This document shows positions 26,007 through 36,139 of a stretch of DNA of 64,000 bases, in pieces. The notes beneath the pieces are model-generated. The model had not been told where the DNA came from. It saw only the letters and a list, made by a program, of their open reading frames with translations, and made no database searches. Position 1 is the stretch's first letter. Each line of letters opens with the position of its first letter. Source of the DNA: Halomonas sp. TA22. Lineage in GTDB: Bacteria; Pseudomonadota; Gammaproteobacteria; Pseudomonadales; Halomonadaceae. The position numbers and the translations under genes were made by a program. Location: contig NZ_CP053108.1 of NCBI RefSeq assembly GCF_013009075.1, positions 1,054,001-1,118,000 on the forward strand, written 5' to 3'.

Positions 26007-27398
26007 TCACTGCCACTCGAGTCGCGCCTCCAGGCCACCGTCCGCTCGGTTGCTCAACGCCAACCGAGCGTGCTGGCGGTACGCCAGCACCAGCGCGATG
26101 GAGAGCCCCAGCCCGCTGCCGCTGATCTCCTGGCCTGCGACACGCCGGAAGCGCTCGGTGACCTGCGCGAGCAACTCCTCGGCAATCCCCGGGCCAGTGT
26201 CACGAATCGCCAACCATGCATGCTCCCCCTCTTCGACGTTCCCCATTCCCAGCACGACCTCGATACGGCCGCCGGCCGGCGTATAACGCAGCGCGTTATC
26301 CAGCAGGTTGCGGATCAGGATCTCCACTTCGGTCGCGTTACCCTCGATCTGCGGACGCACCGTGGCATCCACTTCCAACACCTGCCCGCGCGCCTCGGCC
26401 AGCGGCCACAGCTCGGCGGCAAGTCGCTGCACCATGTCCAGCAGATCGAGAGTCTCGCGTGGCGGCGCGTCGGGGCCATCCAGGCGTGCCAGCAGCAACA
26501 GCTGCTCCACGACCCGCTGCAATCGCTCGATACCGCCATAGGCCTTGCGCAGCGACTCGCGCTCACCGGCCAGTGCGTTGTCGAGATGAATCTTCAGCGC
26601 CGCCAGTGGCGTGCGCAGCTCATGGGCCGCGTCGGCACTGAAGCGTCGCTCGCGCTCCAGCGTCACGCCGAGCCGGGTGATGAAATCGTTCAGGGCATCG
26701 CGTAACACCTTAAGCTCGCGCGGCACCGCCAGGTCGATATGGCTGAGATCCTGTGAGCCGCGCCCCATCACCTGCTGCGACAGGCTCGAAAGCGGGCGCA
26801 GCCCGCGATTCACCAGCAGCCAGACGATCGCCAACAGCAGCGGCAACGCCACCAGCATGGGCAGAAAGTTGCCCAGCGCCACCTCGCCGGAGAGCTCATC
26901 ATGGAAGCGTTCGCGCAAGCCGATGCTGAGCCAGCGCGCGTGGTCGTCGAGTTGCAGGCTGAAGACCCGCCAACGTTGACCGTCATACTCCTGCCAGCGG
27001 TAGCCCTCTCGCTGGGGAGGGGGAAAGGCCCCGGCATCGCCCCACTCCGCCCCCATCAGCCAGGGGATGCCATCCGCCTGCCAGAAGCCGAGCGTCAGCA
27101 TGCGCTCCTCTGGATGGTAGCGCCGGCCGGGCGAGGCGGCTTGAGCATCGGAAGTACCGTACCAGTACGCCGGGTGGCCCGGCTGGTCCAGGTGGCGAGC
27201 GAGCCGTTCATACTCCTCGCTGGAGGTGCCCGGGCCGACCAGCGAGGAGACGATACGCCCCTGCATGCTCAGCTGGGCGTCGAGTATGCGCTCCATCTTG
27301 TGATGAGTGATGAAATAGGCCGAGACGACGATCGAGAGAGTGGCCAGGGCCAGTACCAGTGCCAGGGAGACGATCAGATAGCGGCGAATCGAGGTCAT
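26007..27398 (-). CDS. Two-component sensor histidine kinase
   Basis: 463 residues, QseC/PmrB-like layout. TM1 is at about 7-30, a periplasmic sensor at 31-175, TM2 at about 178-197, then a HAMP region, the HisKA site FSADAAHELRTPL with phospho-acceptor H259, and an ATPase with LLDNALRYTP, DTGPGI and GSGLGLSI. It senses an unknown envelope signal and phosphorylates the regulator encoded just upstream. Its ATG overlaps the regulator's stop (27395-27398). The periplasmic loop has no clear acidic metal-binding cluster. Confidence 0.87.
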   Translation of the reverse strand: MTSIRRYLIVSLALVLALATLSIVVSAYFITHHKMERILDAQLSMQGRIVSSLVGPGTSSEEYERLARHLDQPGHPAYWYGTSDAQAASPGRRYHPEERMLTLGFWQADGIPWLMGAEWGDAGAFPPPQREGYRWQEYDGQRWRVFSLQLDDHARWLSIGLRERFHDELSGEVALGNFLPMLVALPLLLAIVWLLVNRGLRPLSSLSQQVMGRGSQDLSHIDLAVPRELKVLRDALNDFITRLGVTLERERRFSADAAHELRTPLAALKIHLDNALAGERESLRKAYGGIERLQRVVEQLLLLARLDGPDAPPRETLDLLDMVQRLAAELWPLAEARGQVLEVDATVRPQIEGNATEVEILIRNLLDNALRYTPAGGRIEVVLGMGNVEEGEHAWLAIRDTGPGIAEELLAQVTERFRRVAGQEISGSGLGLSIALVLAYRQHARLALSNRADGGLEARLEWQ

Positions 27399-28057
27399 GC
27401 GCCAGGAGCGTCCAGGCGATAACCGATGCCGCGTACGGTGGCGATCAGCTGCTTATCGAGCTTGCGTCGCAGATGGTGCACATGGACTTCGAGGGCATTG
27501 GACTCCACCTCCTCCCCCCAGCCATAGAGCAGGCTTTCCAGGCGCGTGCGCGGCAACACCTTGCCCGAATGACGCGCAAGTTCCAGCAATAGGGCAAACT
27601 GCCGGCGCCCAAGCGCCACCTCCTGACCACGCCACGCCACACGGTGCTGGGATTCGTCGATGAGCAGGTCGCCCAGGCTCAAGGTCGGCGAGGCTCGCCC
27701 CTCGGCACGGCGGGTCACCACCCGCAGCCGAGCGAGCAGCTCCTGCAGATCGAATGGCTTGAGCACGTAGTCGTCGGCACCAGCGTCAAGCCCCTTCACT
27801 CGTGCATCCACGGCATCCCGGGCGGTAAGGATCAGCACCGGCAGGCGTGCATGGCGGCGAACCTCCTTCAGCACCTCGAGACCATCCATGTCGGGAAGTC
27901 CAAGGTCGAGCACCATCACCGAGAACGCCTCGGCCTGGAAGGCCGCCAGAGCATCGCGGCCCCCGGACACCCAGTCGACCACATAGCCCTCGCGTAGCAG
28001 TGCGGTCCTGATGCCATCGCCCAGCAGGGAGTCATCCTCCACCAACAGCACACGCAT
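27395..28057 (-). CDS. OmpR/PhoB-family response regulator
   Basis: 220 residues. A receiver domain (VLLVEDDSLLGDG, phospho-acceptor D51 in VLDLGLPDMDG, K in YVLKPFD) is followed by a winged-helix DNA-binding domain ending in LEVHVHHLRRKLDKQLIATV. It resembles QseB/PmrA/TctD-type regulators. The ATG follows GAAGGGAG. It is divergent from the CBS-domain gene at 28181, which could be a target. Confidence 0.88.
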   Translation of the reverse strand: MRVLLVEDDSLLGDGIRTALLREGYVVDWVSGGRDALAAFQAEAFSVMVLDLGLPDMDGLEVLKEVRRHARLPVLILTARDAVDARVKGLDAGADDYVLKPFDLQELLARLRVVTRRAEGRASPTLSLGDLLIDESQHRVAWRGQEVALGRRQFALLLELARHSGKVLPRTRLESLLYGWGEEVESNALEVHVHHLRRKLDKQLIATVRGIGYRLDAPGA

Positions 28058-28180
28058 CGACTTCTCCCTTCACCGTTTCTTCCCACCCTTAAGCCTTCGT
28101 TAAGCCAAGCGTGCCAGGGTGGTGTTCAAGGCCGGCTGCTTCGCCGCATCGGTCTCCCCTGACAATATAAGGAGAACCCC

Positions 28181-28783
28181 ATGCCACTATCTCTCGGCTT
28201 GACACAGGCACTTCAACCCATCAATACCCGCCTCGCCATCGAACACCCCCCGCGGCCGACTGCTCCGACCCCAGATACCTCCGCCATCGCGGTGTTGACC
28301 GACTTTACCCAGACACCGCCCCGCACCATCTGTGAGTCGACACCCATCGGTCAGGCGCATCGCAGCATGCTGCAGGAGGGAGTGAGATTGCTGCTGGTCA
28401 CCGACGAGAGCGGCCATCTCAGCGGCATACTCAATGCCCGCGAGGTGATCGGCGGGCGCCGCATCACGCTGGCCATGCAGCACCACGGCCTCTCCCGCGA
28501 GGAGGTGACGGTGAAGATGGTCCAGACCCCAGGCGAAGCGCTGCATGCGATGCCCTATGCCCAGCTGGCCCGACTCACCATCGGTGAGCTGATGGAAGCG
28601 CTCAGAAGCTATGGCGACCAGCACCTGCTGATCACCTCGCAGGGCGATGACGGTGCGCCACGTCTGCGCGGGCTGGTATCCGCCTCCGATATCGGCCGTG
28701 CGCTGGGTGTAGAGCTCACTCTCGCGCCGGAAGCGCGCAGTTTCGCCGATATCTGCCAGGTCGTGCTTGGTCATGAGCTGTGA
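28181..28783 (+). CDS. CBS-domain protein
   Basis: 200 residues. Two CBS-like halves can be seen: about 45-100 (TPIGQAHRSMLQEGVRLLLV, then GHLSGILNAREVIGGRR) and about 130-195 (LTIGELMEALRSYGDQHLLI, then LRGLVSASDIGRALG). CBS pairs bind adenine nucleotides and usually regulate a partner. No enzymatic domain is attached. AAGGAG lies 6 nt before the ATG. The gene is divergent from a two-component regulator. Partner unknown. Confidence 0.78.
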   Translation: MPLSLGLTQALQPINTRLAIEHPPRPTAPTPDTSAIAVLTDFTQTPPRTICESTPIGQAHRSMLQEGVRLLLVTDESGHLSGILNAREVIGGRRITLAMQHHGLSREEVTVKMVQTPGEALHAMPYAQLARLTIGELMEALRSYGDQHLLITSQGDDGAPRLRGLVSASDIGRALGVELTLAPEARSFADICQVVLGHEL

Positions 28784-28864
28784 AGATGATGTACATCGTG
28801 GTTGAGGCTTGACGATCGCCACGGCGAAACGGTCCGCGAATCGCTTCGCAGGCCGTCGCTGCGC

Positions 28865-31513
28865 TCAACCGGTGTTGCGCAGTCCCGCGGCGATGCCCGC
28901 CATGGTCACCATCAAGGCGCGCGACAGCTCCGGACTGATCGCGCCGTCGGCGTCGCGGTTGCGCTGCAGCAGCTCCGCCTGCAGCCCATGCAGCGGGTCG
29001 ATATAGGGATTGCGCACATCGATGGCCTGGCGGATCAACGGCGTATTCTCGAGCAGCTCCTGCTGACCGAGAATCTCCACCAGCACGCCCTGCAGCCGGG
29101 TGAAACGCCGGCGCAAGTCACGTCCCAGTGCCTGAAGAGAGGGTTCGTCGACCAGGCGGTGCTCATAGTAGGCGGCAATCTCCACGTCCCCCTTGGCCAG
29201 CAGCATCTCGAGCATGTCCAGATAGGTACCGAAGAACGGCCATTGCTCGCGCATCTCGCGCAGCCGCTCAAGCCCGCCCGGCTCCTCGAGCCGGGTGACG
29301 AAGGCGTCGCCGCTGCCAAGCCAGGCGGGCAGCATCAGCCGCGTCTGAGTCCAGGCGAATATCCACGGAATCGCCCGTAACGTCTCCACCCCGCCATCCT
29401 GACGACGCTTGGTGGGGCGCGAGCCGAGAGGCAACCTTCCAAGCGACCCCTCCGGCGTCACCGCCCGGAAATAAGGCACGAAGTCAGGATTCTCGCGTAC
29501 CACGCTGACATACCCACGATGGGCGATCTCCGCCAGGCGATCCATCTCCTCGCGCCAGTGCGGCTGCGGCTGCGGCGGTGGCAGCAGCGTGGCTTCGAGT
29601 ACCGCGCAGGTGTAGATCTCCATCGAGCGCAGTGCGATATCGGGCTGCCCGAACTTGAAGCGGATCATCTCGCCCTGCTCGGTAACTCGCAAGCTACCAT
29701 TCACCGAGCCCGGCGGTTGTGAGAGAATCGCCGCATGGGCTGGGCCGCCACCACGCCCCACCGTACCGCCACGCCCGTGAAAGAGCGTCAGATCGACGCC
29801 ATGTGCCTTGCACACCTCGACCAGGGACTCCTGGGCGCGGTACTGCGCCCAGGCTGCGGCCAGCTGACCGGCATCCTTGGCCGAATCGGAGTAGCCGATC
29901 ATCACCTCCTGGCTGTCTCCAGCCAGGCGCCGGTAGCCCGGCAGCGCCAGCAACCGGTCGACCACGTCGCCGGCACGGTTCAGGTCGTCCAGCGTCTCGA
30001 ACAACGGCGCTATGGGCAGACGCACGTCGCCGCCAACTTCCTTCATCAGCAATGCCACCGCCAGCACATCGGAGGGCTGCCCGGCCATGGAAATGATGTA
30101 GGTCCCCAGCGCCTCGCGCTGCTCGCGGGCGATGACCCGGAACGTCTCGATCGCCTCGCGGGTTTCGGTGGAGCACTCCCAGCGCCTGGGAATCAGCGGG
30201 CGCTGCGACTTCAGCTCGTCGAGCAGGAACGCCTGACGCTGAGCTTCGTCCCACTCGCTGTAGTGGCCAAGCCCCAGGAAGTCGGTCAGCTCCTCGAAGA
30301 CCTGGTTGTGGCGGCTCGACTCCTGGCGGATGTCGAGTTTGGTCAGGGTCACGCCGAATACCGCCACACGACGCAGGGTGTCGAGCAACGCGCCATTGGC
30401 GATGGTGTCGAGCCCCACGTCGCACAGCGAGCGGTAGCAGGTCAACAGCGGCGCATAGAGTTGATCGCGGGTCTCGATGATCGGCCCGCTTTCATGGGAG
30501 CGGCCATCGAGACACGCCTTGGCCCAGTCGCGAGTCGCCTCGACGCGGCTGGTCAGGCGCTTGAGCAGGATGCGGTAGGGCTCGGCCTCGTCGCCGACTT
30601 CGGCCTTGAGCGCGCTATTGGCCTTCCACATCGACAGCTCGGCCTTGAGCTGTTCGAGGTCACGAAGATAGAGGTCGGCGGCCATCCAGCGCCCCAGCAG
30701 CAATACCTCGCGGGTGACCCGGGCAGTCACGTTGGGATTGCCGTCGCGATCGCCCCCCATCCAGGAGGCGAAACGCAGCGGTGCGGCGTCCAGCGGCAAG
30801 CGTTCGCCCGCCAGTTCCAGCAGCAGCGTATCGAGATCGCGATGGAAATCGGGCACCGCCTGCCACAACGAGTTCTCGATCACCGCAAAGCCCCACTTGG
30901 CCTCGTCGACCGGCGTGGGCCGCTCATGTCGGATCTCGTCGGTATGCCAGGCCTGGCTGATCAGCTCCTCGAGCCTGCCATGCACGCGGTTGGCCTTCTC
31001 GGGGTAGTCGAGGGAGGATTCGATGGCGGAGAGGCAGTCATCGATGGCGTCATACTTCTGGATCAGCGTGCGCCGGATCACCTCGGTGGGATGCGCGGTC
31101 AGCACCAGCTCGACGCGCATGCCGGCCAGCGTCTCGACCAGCTTGCGCGGTGGGTTGCCGGCCTCTCGTACCCGTGTCAGCAGCTCGCCGAGCACCGGTT
31201 GCGAGCCGGGCTTGTAGTCCTCGACGCGGCGAAAGCGCGCCCGGTAGTGCTGCTCGGCGATATTGGCCAGGTTGAGAAACTGATTGAAGGCGCGGGTAAC
31301 CGGGAGCAGATCGCGATCCGGCAGCTGGCGCAGATATTCGATCAGCTCCCGCCTGCTCGGCTGGTCGCCTTGGCGGCCACGCTTGGCGAAGCCACGAATG
31401 GTCTCGATCTTGTCGACGAAGGCCTGCCCCTGGTCGTCGGCAATGGTACGGCCCAGGCTGTCGCCCAGAATGCGGACATTATCGCGTAGCGATTCGTGAA
31501 GATCATCACTCAT
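28865..31513 (-). CDS. ppc: Phosphoenolpyruvate carboxylase
   Basis: 882 residues from the ATG at 31513. An in-frame ATG three codons upstream (31522) directly abuts the GAAAGGA ribosome site, so the second ATG is preferred. The enzyme carboxylates PEP to oxaloacetate to refill the TCA cycle. Signature segments are VLTAHPTEVIRRTL (catalytic histidine), FHGRGGTVGRGGGPAHAAI and the final NTG C-terminus that binds the aspartate inhibitor. It lies 24 nt downstream of mazG on the same strand. Confidence 0.97.
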   Translation of the reverse strand: MSDDLHESLRDNVRILGDSLGRTIADDQGQAFVDKIETIRGFAKRGRQGDQPSRRELIEYLRQLPDRDLLPVTRAFNQFLNLANIAEQHYRARFRRVEDYKPGSQPVLGELLTRVREAGNPPRKLVETLAGMRVELVLTAHPTEVIRRTLIQKYDAIDDCLSAIESSLDYPEKANRVHGRLEELISQAWHTDEIRHERPTPVDEAKWGFAVIENSLWQAVPDFHRDLDTLLLELAGERLPLDAAPLRFASWMGGDRDGNPNVTARVTREVLLLGRWMAADLYLRDLEQLKAELSMWKANSALKAEVGDEAEPYRILLKRLTSRVEATRDWAKACLDGRSHESGPIIETRDQLYAPLLTCYRSLCDVGLDTIANGALLDTLRRVAVFGVTLTKLDIRQESSRHNQVFEELTDFLGLGHYSEWDEAQRQAFLLDELKSQRPLIPRRWECSTETREAIETFRVIAREQREALGTYIISMAGQPSDVLAVALLMKEVGGDVRLPIAPLFETLDDLNRAGDVVDRLLALPGYRRLAGDSQEVMIGYSDSAKDAGQLAAAWAQYRAQESLVEVCKAHGVDLTLFHGRGGTVGRGGGPAHAAILSQPPGSVNGSLRVTEQGEMIRFKFGQPDIALRSMEIYTCAVLEATLLPPPQPQPHWREEMDRLAEIAHRGYVSVVRENPDFVPYFRAVTPEGSLGRLPLGSRPTKRRQDGGVETLRAIPWIFAWTQTRLMLPAWLGSGDAFVTRLEEPGGLERLREMREQWPFFGTYLDMLEMLLAKGDVEIAAYYEHRLVDEPSLQALGRDLRRRFTRLQGVLVEILGQQELLENTPLIRQAIDVRNPYIDPLHGLQAELLQRNRDADGAISPELSRALMVTMAGIAAGLRNTG

Positions 31514-31537
31514 GCGTAGCATCCTTTCTCTATGCGG

Positions 31538-32392
31538 TTAATTATCGTGGCTCTTGGCGCTCTGCCAATGCGCTTCCATCTCGTCCAGGCTGGCCTTTGC
31601 AGGCGTACGTCCCTGCTTCGCCAAGGCATCCTCTACGTAACGGAAGCGACGTTCGAACTTGGCGTTGGTGCGGCGCAGGCACTGTTCAGGATCGGCCTTG
31701 AGGCTGCGCGCCAGATTGGCCACGGCAAACAGCAGATCGCCCACCTCATCGCACGCATGCATCTGGTCGCCACGCGCCAGCGCCTCCTCGACTTCGGCGA
31801 GCTCTTCACGGATCTTGTCGATCACGCCCCGGCTGTCCGGCCAGTCGAACCCCACCCGGGCGGCACGCTTGGAGAGCTTGGCGGCACGCGACAGCGCCGG
31901 TAGCGCATGGGGAATATCGTCGAGCACCGAAGGCTCGCGTTCAAGCGGCGTTGGACGGGCCTCGCGCTCCGCCGCCTTGAGCGACTCCCAGCGGCTATTG
32001 ACTTGACTGGTCTCGACCTCATGTGCCGAGACGCCTTCACGCCGCGACGCCAGATGGCCCGCAGGGAACACGTGCGGATGGCGGCGCAGCATCTTGGCGG
32101 TCAGTACATGCACCACGTCGTGAAAGTCGAAGCGCTGCTCCTCGGTGCCGAACTGACTGTAGTAGACGACCTGGAAGAGCAGGTCGCCAAGCTCGCCGGG
32201 CAGCTCGTCAAAGGCATGACGCTCGATGGCGTCCGCCACCTCGTAGGCCTCCTCAAGGGTATGCGGCACGATCGAGTGCCAATCCTGCTTGATATCCCAT
32301 GGGCACCCCTGCTGCGGATCGCGCAGCACGGCCATCAGCTCGAGCAGGTCGCTCAGCGTGTACCGAGGCTTGCCGCCATGACGGTCGCTCAT
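31538..32392 (-). CDS. mazG: Nucleoside triphosphate pyrophosphohydrolase MazG
   Basis: 284 residues, the tandem two-domain form. Each half shows the EExxE...ExxD metal motif: LEEAYEVADAIE with GELGDLLFQ, and EELAEVEEALARG with DEVGDLLFA. It hydrolyses NTPs to NMP and pyrophosphate and in E. coli modulates (p)ppGpp levels. Its ATG overlaps the relA stop by 4 nt, the classic relA-mazG pairing. Confidence 0.95.
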   Translation of the reverse strand: MSDRHGGKPRYTLSDLLELMAVLRDPQQGCPWDIKQDWHSIVPHTLEEAYEVADAIERHAFDELPGELGDLLFQVVYYSQFGTEEQRFDFHDVVHVLTAKMLRRHPHVFPAGHLASRREGVSAHEVETSQVNSRWESLKAAEREARPTPLEREPSVLDDIPHALPALSRAAKLSKRAARVGFDWPDSRGVIDKIREELAEVEEALARGDQMHACDEVGDLLFAVANLARSLKADPEQCLRRTNAKFERRFRYVEDALAKQGRTPAKASLDEMEAHWQSAKSHDN

Positions 32393-34665
32393 GCCTGGGG
32401 CCTCTTCTTGCGCTTGGGCGTACCGGCGCCGCCGCGCAAGCGTTTGATGTCGATCACGTTGGGCAGTTGCTGAATGCGCGAGAAGAGCCGCCCCAGCGTC
32501 TCCAGCCCATCGACCTCGACGGTGATGCCCATCCGGGCAATACCGTCGCTGGTATCGGTATGGGTGTTGATCGCCAATACGTTGACCTTGTCATGGCCCA
32601 GTACACCGGTGACATCGCGCAGCAGGCCCGAGCGGTCCCACGCCTCGATCTCGATATCGACGGGGTACTGGGTATGGGCACGCTCGCCCCACTCCACCTC
32701 GATGACCCGCTTGGGCTCATCGACACGCAGCTGCAGGATGTTGGAGCAGTCCTGGCGATGGATGGTGACCCCGCGCCCCTGGGTAATGAAACCGACGATC
32801 GCATCGCCGGGGACCGGGTGGCAGCAGTTGGCCATGCTAGTCTTGAGGTTGCCGACACCGAGCACGGTAATACCGTCGCTCGGATCCTTGCTCGGCGCGC
32901 GCTTGGGCTTGGCCAGTAGCCGGTCGAGCTGCTCCTGGTCGTCGGTCTCGCCAAACAGCTGCTGGGCCTGGTGAAGCACCTGGCCGATCCGTAGATCGCC
33001 GGCGCCGATCGCCGCGTACATGTCATCAGGCGTAGCGTAATTGACTTTCTGCGCCAGGGTGGTCAGCTCCATCCCCTCGACATCCAGGCGCTTCATCTCC
33101 TTCTCGAACAGCGCGCGCCCCTCCTCGAGGTTCTGGTCCCGCGCCTGCTGCTTGAACCACGCCTGGATCTTGGTACGCGCGCGAGACGTACGCACGTAGC
33201 CCAGCGAAGGATTGAGCCAGTCGCGACTCGGGCCACCCTTGGTGGCGGCGAGTATCTCGACCTGCTGACCGGTCTTGAGGCGATAGGTCAGCGGCACGAT
33301 ACGGCCATTGACCTTGGCCCCCCGACAGCGGTGACCGATCTCGGTATGCACGCGGTAGGCGAAGTCGATGGGGGTGGCGACCCTCGGCAGGTCGATGACA
33401 TGGCCATCGGGGGTGAAGACGTAGATCCGATCCGGCGCCACATCGCTCGAGAGCCCCTCGCGCAAATCGCCGAAGTCGCCTACCTCGTCCTGCCACTCGA
33501 GCACCTGGCGAAGCCAGGCGATCTTCTCTTCGTAGCTGCGGCTCTTGGCGTTGGTGTCATGTCCCTTGTAGCGCCAGTGGGCACAGACGCCGAGTTCGGC
33601 CTCCTCGTGCATGGCGAAGGTGCGGATCTGAATCTCCAGCACCTTGTTCTCGGGCCCCAGCACAGCGGTGTGCAGCGACTGATAGCCGTTCTTCTTGGGG
33701 TTGGCGATATAGTCGTCGAATTCATTGGGGACGTGGTGCCAACGCGAGTGGACGAGGCCCAGCGCGGTGTAGCAGTCGGCGACTTCCGGCACCAGGATGC
33801 GTACCGCCCGTACGTCGTAGACCTGCGAGAAATCGATGCGCTTGCGCTTCATCTTGCGCCAGATCGAGTAGATATGCTTGGCACGTCCATCGACATCGCA
33901 GCGCGCAATGCCCTGGGCCTCGATCAGCCGCTTCAAGGTATCCACCACCTCTTGGATATAGCGGTCGCGATCGAGACGCTTCTCGGCGAGCTGCTTGGCG
34001 ATGGCCTTGTACTCATCTTCGTGCAGGTAGCGAAACGAGAGATCCTCGAGCTCCCACTTGAGATGGCCGACCCCCAACCGGTGGGCCAACGGCGCGTAGA
34101 TGTCGAACACTTCCCGGGCCACCCGCAGCCGTTTGTCGCGGGTGGCATCCTTGACCTGACGCAGCGCACAGGTGCGCTCGGCGATCTTGATCAGCGCCAC
34201 GCGGACATCATCGATCATGGTCACCAGCATCTTGCGCAGGTTGTCCTGCTGATTGTGCTGGGAAAGCCCGTGGCTGGGCGTCTGATGACTGATCGCGGCC
34301 ATCTGCAGCACGCCCTTGATGAGCCCGGCCACCTCGCCGCCGAACTGCTTGGCGATGACATCGCAATCGATCAGTTCCTCGCGCACCGCGCGATAGAGCA
34401 CCGACGCCTCGAGCGTCGCCTGGTCAGGCCTCAGCTCGCTCAAGATATCGGCCATTTCAAGGCCCATGCGAAAGCTCGATCCATCCTCCAGCCACGCCTT
34501 GTGTGGCCGGTCCGACTCGCGCGCCAGGCGATCGGCAAGCATGCACGCCCGGCGCAGCTCGTCGGGATCGCGTAGTGTCACATCCTCCTGCAGGCGTGCC
34601 AGCCATTGTTCAATATCCACCGCACCATCTTGGGTCAGTGGCTGGTCTTCACGCACCTTTACCAT
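32389..34665 (-). CDS. relA: GTP pyrophosphokinase RelA ((p)ppGpp synthetase I)
   Basis: 758 residues. The N-terminal hydrolase-like domain lacks the HD residues of SpoT/Rel, and the synthetase site carries EFDD (the EXDD motif of monofunctional RelA) within PNEFDDYIANPKKNGYQSLH. A TGS domain (IYVFTPDGHVIDLPRVATPI), a zinc-finger/helical region and a C-terminal ACT domain follow. It binds stalled ribosomes and makes the alarmone during amino-acid starvation. It is followed by mazG (4-nt overlap) and preceded by rlmD, 27 bp away. Confidence 0.96.
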   Translation of the reverse strand: MVKVREDQPLTQDGAVDIEQWLARLQEDVTLRDPDELRRACMLADRLARESDRPHKAWLEDGSSFRMGLEMADILSELRPDQATLEASVLYRAVREELIDCDVIAKQFGGEVAGLIKGVLQMAAISHQTPSHGLSQHNQQDNLRKMLVTMIDDVRVALIKIAERTCALRQVKDATRDKRLRVAREVFDIYAPLAHRLGVGHLKWELEDLSFRYLHEDEYKAIAKQLAEKRLDRDRYIQEVVDTLKRLIEAQGIARCDVDGRAKHIYSIWRKMKRKRIDFSQVYDVRAVRILVPEVADCYTALGLVHSRWHHVPNEFDDYIANPKKNGYQSLHTAVLGPENKVLEIQIRTFAMHEEAELGVCAHWRYKGHDTNAKSRSYEEKIAWLRQVLEWQDEVGDFGDLREGLSSDVAPDRIYVFTPDGHVIDLPRVATPIDFAYRVHTEIGHRCRGAKVNGRIVPLTYRLKTGQQVEILAATKGGPSRDWLNPSLGYVRTSRARTKIQAWFKQQARDQNLEEGRALFEKEMKRLDVEGMELTTLAQKVNYATPDDMYAAIGAGDLRIGQVLHQAQQLFGETDDQEQLDRLLAKPKRAPSKDPSDGITVLGVGNLKTSMANCCHPVPGDAIVGFITQGRGVTIHRQDCSNILQLRVDEPKRVIEVEWGERAHTQYPVDIEIEAWDRSGLLRDVTGVLGHDKVNVLAINTHTDTSDGIARMGITVEVDGLETLGRLFSRIQQLPNVIDIKRLRGGAGTPKRKKRPQA

Positions 34666-34692
34666 GGGGCTGCGATCCTCGTGTTGTATGGC

Positions 34693-36138
34693 TCACGCCA
34701 TGCGCTCAAGCAATAGCATGGACTCCATGTGAGCCGTCTGCGAAAACATATCCGCCATAGCCGCATGCGCAAGGCGATAGCCTCCTTGCATAAGGTATGC
34801 CGTATCGCGGGCAAGCGTCGCACTATCGCAGGAAATATAGAGAATGCGCGGTACCTGGCGCCGCGCCAAAACCCGGCATACCGCTTCGGCTCCCTCGCGA
34901 GGGGGATCGAGCACTACCAGCGACCAGTCGCGTTCGTCGAGCAACGCTCGTACTGCCTCGGGACGAGTGAGATCCGCCTGCCGCGCACTGACCGAGGCGA
35001 AGCCGTTGCGACGGGCATTATCCTCCAGGCGCGACACCATGGCGGGGCTGCCCTCCACGCCGACCACCTCACCGGCCGCACTGGCCAGCGCCAGGCTCAG
35101 GTTGCCCACCCCAGCGAAAAGATCGAGCACCCGCTCCTCGTCGCGAAGCGCAAGCCACTCAAGTGCCGTGTCGATCAAGCATTGATTGACGACGGCATTG
35201 ACCTGCAGGAAGTCGCCCGGGGCGATGCTCAGCGACAGCTCACGGCGGCCAGCAACGAGCCGGTAGTAGAGATCCGGCGTCCCGCCAAGCCACTCGAGTT
35301 CAGGCTGCTCGCGGCCCAGCAGCCAGGCAAGCGTTACCGCATGGCGTCGCTCCGACGACTCGGCGTTCAGTGCCTCGGCGAAGGTCAGCCAGCGCTCCCG
35401 GTCGCCCACGTGTTCACGCAGCTGACGCACGATCAGACTGGCGCCCGCCTCGCTCTCCAGCAGCTCGACATGCCCCACCCAGCGCGGCGCCTCCAGCGTC
35501 TGCAGATGCTCGCGCAATACCGGCAACAACTCGGCCAAGGCGGGCACCAGAATGGGACACTGCTGGACATCCATCAAATGATGGCTGCCTTTGGCGCGAA
35601 ACCCCAGATGCACGTGTCCGCCGGCATCGACCTTCACACCAAGCCTGGCACGCCGGCGATAGCCGTAACCGTCACCGCCCAGAATCGTCGGCAGCGAATC
35701 GCGCGCAACCCCATGCTGCTCAAGTTGCTCTACCAGCACCGCCTGCTTATGGCGTCGCTGCGCCTCGAGCTCGAGATGCTGTAGATCACAACCGCCACAG
35801 TGACCGAAATGCACGCAGCGCGGCGCGACCCGCTCAGGTGCCGCCACAAGCAGCTGGCGAACGTGCGCCTCGTCGTAGCGCTTGCGAGTGCGATGGATCG
35901 CCACCTCGACCCGCTCGCCAGGCAGTGCACGATCGATGAAAACGGTCTTGCCTGCCGCGTCGCGGGAGACGCCTCGCCCATCGTGGGCCAGGCGCAGTAT
36001 CTCCAGTCCCGCATCGCCCTGGCTATCGGGGCTCGGAGTCGGGGCCTGGCGGGCCGTCGAGACAGACGCCGCTTTTCCGGCTAGCCCCGACTTGCCCGAC
36101 CCTGGCCTGGCGGTACGTCGCTTGCCCAGCATGGCCAT
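34693..36138 (-). CDS. rlmD: 23S rRNA (uracil-1939-C5)-methyltransferase
   Basis: 481 residues from the ATG at 36138, one base after the cysM stop, with GGAGG 6 nt upstream. Longer in-frame readings run antisense-like through cysM and are not real. It has a TRAM domain, a 4Fe-4S site (C108, C114, C117 and a later C in QQCPIL), a SAM site (LDLFAGVGNLSLALA) and the catalytic cysteine C437 in ILYISCDSATLARD. The first 40 residues are basic and low-complexity, longer than in E. coli RumA. Confidence 0.93.
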   Translation of the reverse strand: MAMLGKRRTARPGSGKSGLAGKAASVSTARQAPTPSPDSQGDAGLEILRLAHDGRGVSRDAAGKTVFIDRALPGERVEVAIHRTRKRYDEAHVRQLLVAAPERVAPRCVHFGHCGGCDLQHLELEAQRRHKQAVLVEQLEQHGVARDSLPTILGGDGYGYRRRARLGVKVDAGGHVHLGFRAKGSHHLMDVQQCPILVPALAELLPVLREHLQTLEAPRWVGHVELLESEAGASLIVRQLREHVGDRERWLTFAEALNAESSERRHAVTLAWLLGREQPELEWLGGTPDLYYRLVAGRRELSLSIAPGDFLQVNAVVNQCLIDTALEWLALRDEERVLDLFAGVGNLSLALASAAGEVVGVEGSPAMVSRLEDNARRNGFASVSARQADLTRPEAVRALLDERDWSLVVLDPPREGAEAVCRVLARRQVPRILYISCDSATLARDTAYLMQGGYRLAHAAMADMFSQTAHMESMLLLERMA

Positions 36139-36139
36139 G

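Noticed and set aside
29735-31489. Open frame of 584 codons on the plus strand opposite ppc
   Set aside because: Shadow of phosphoenolpyruvate carboxylase; composition is atypical and no ribosome site or family motif is seen.
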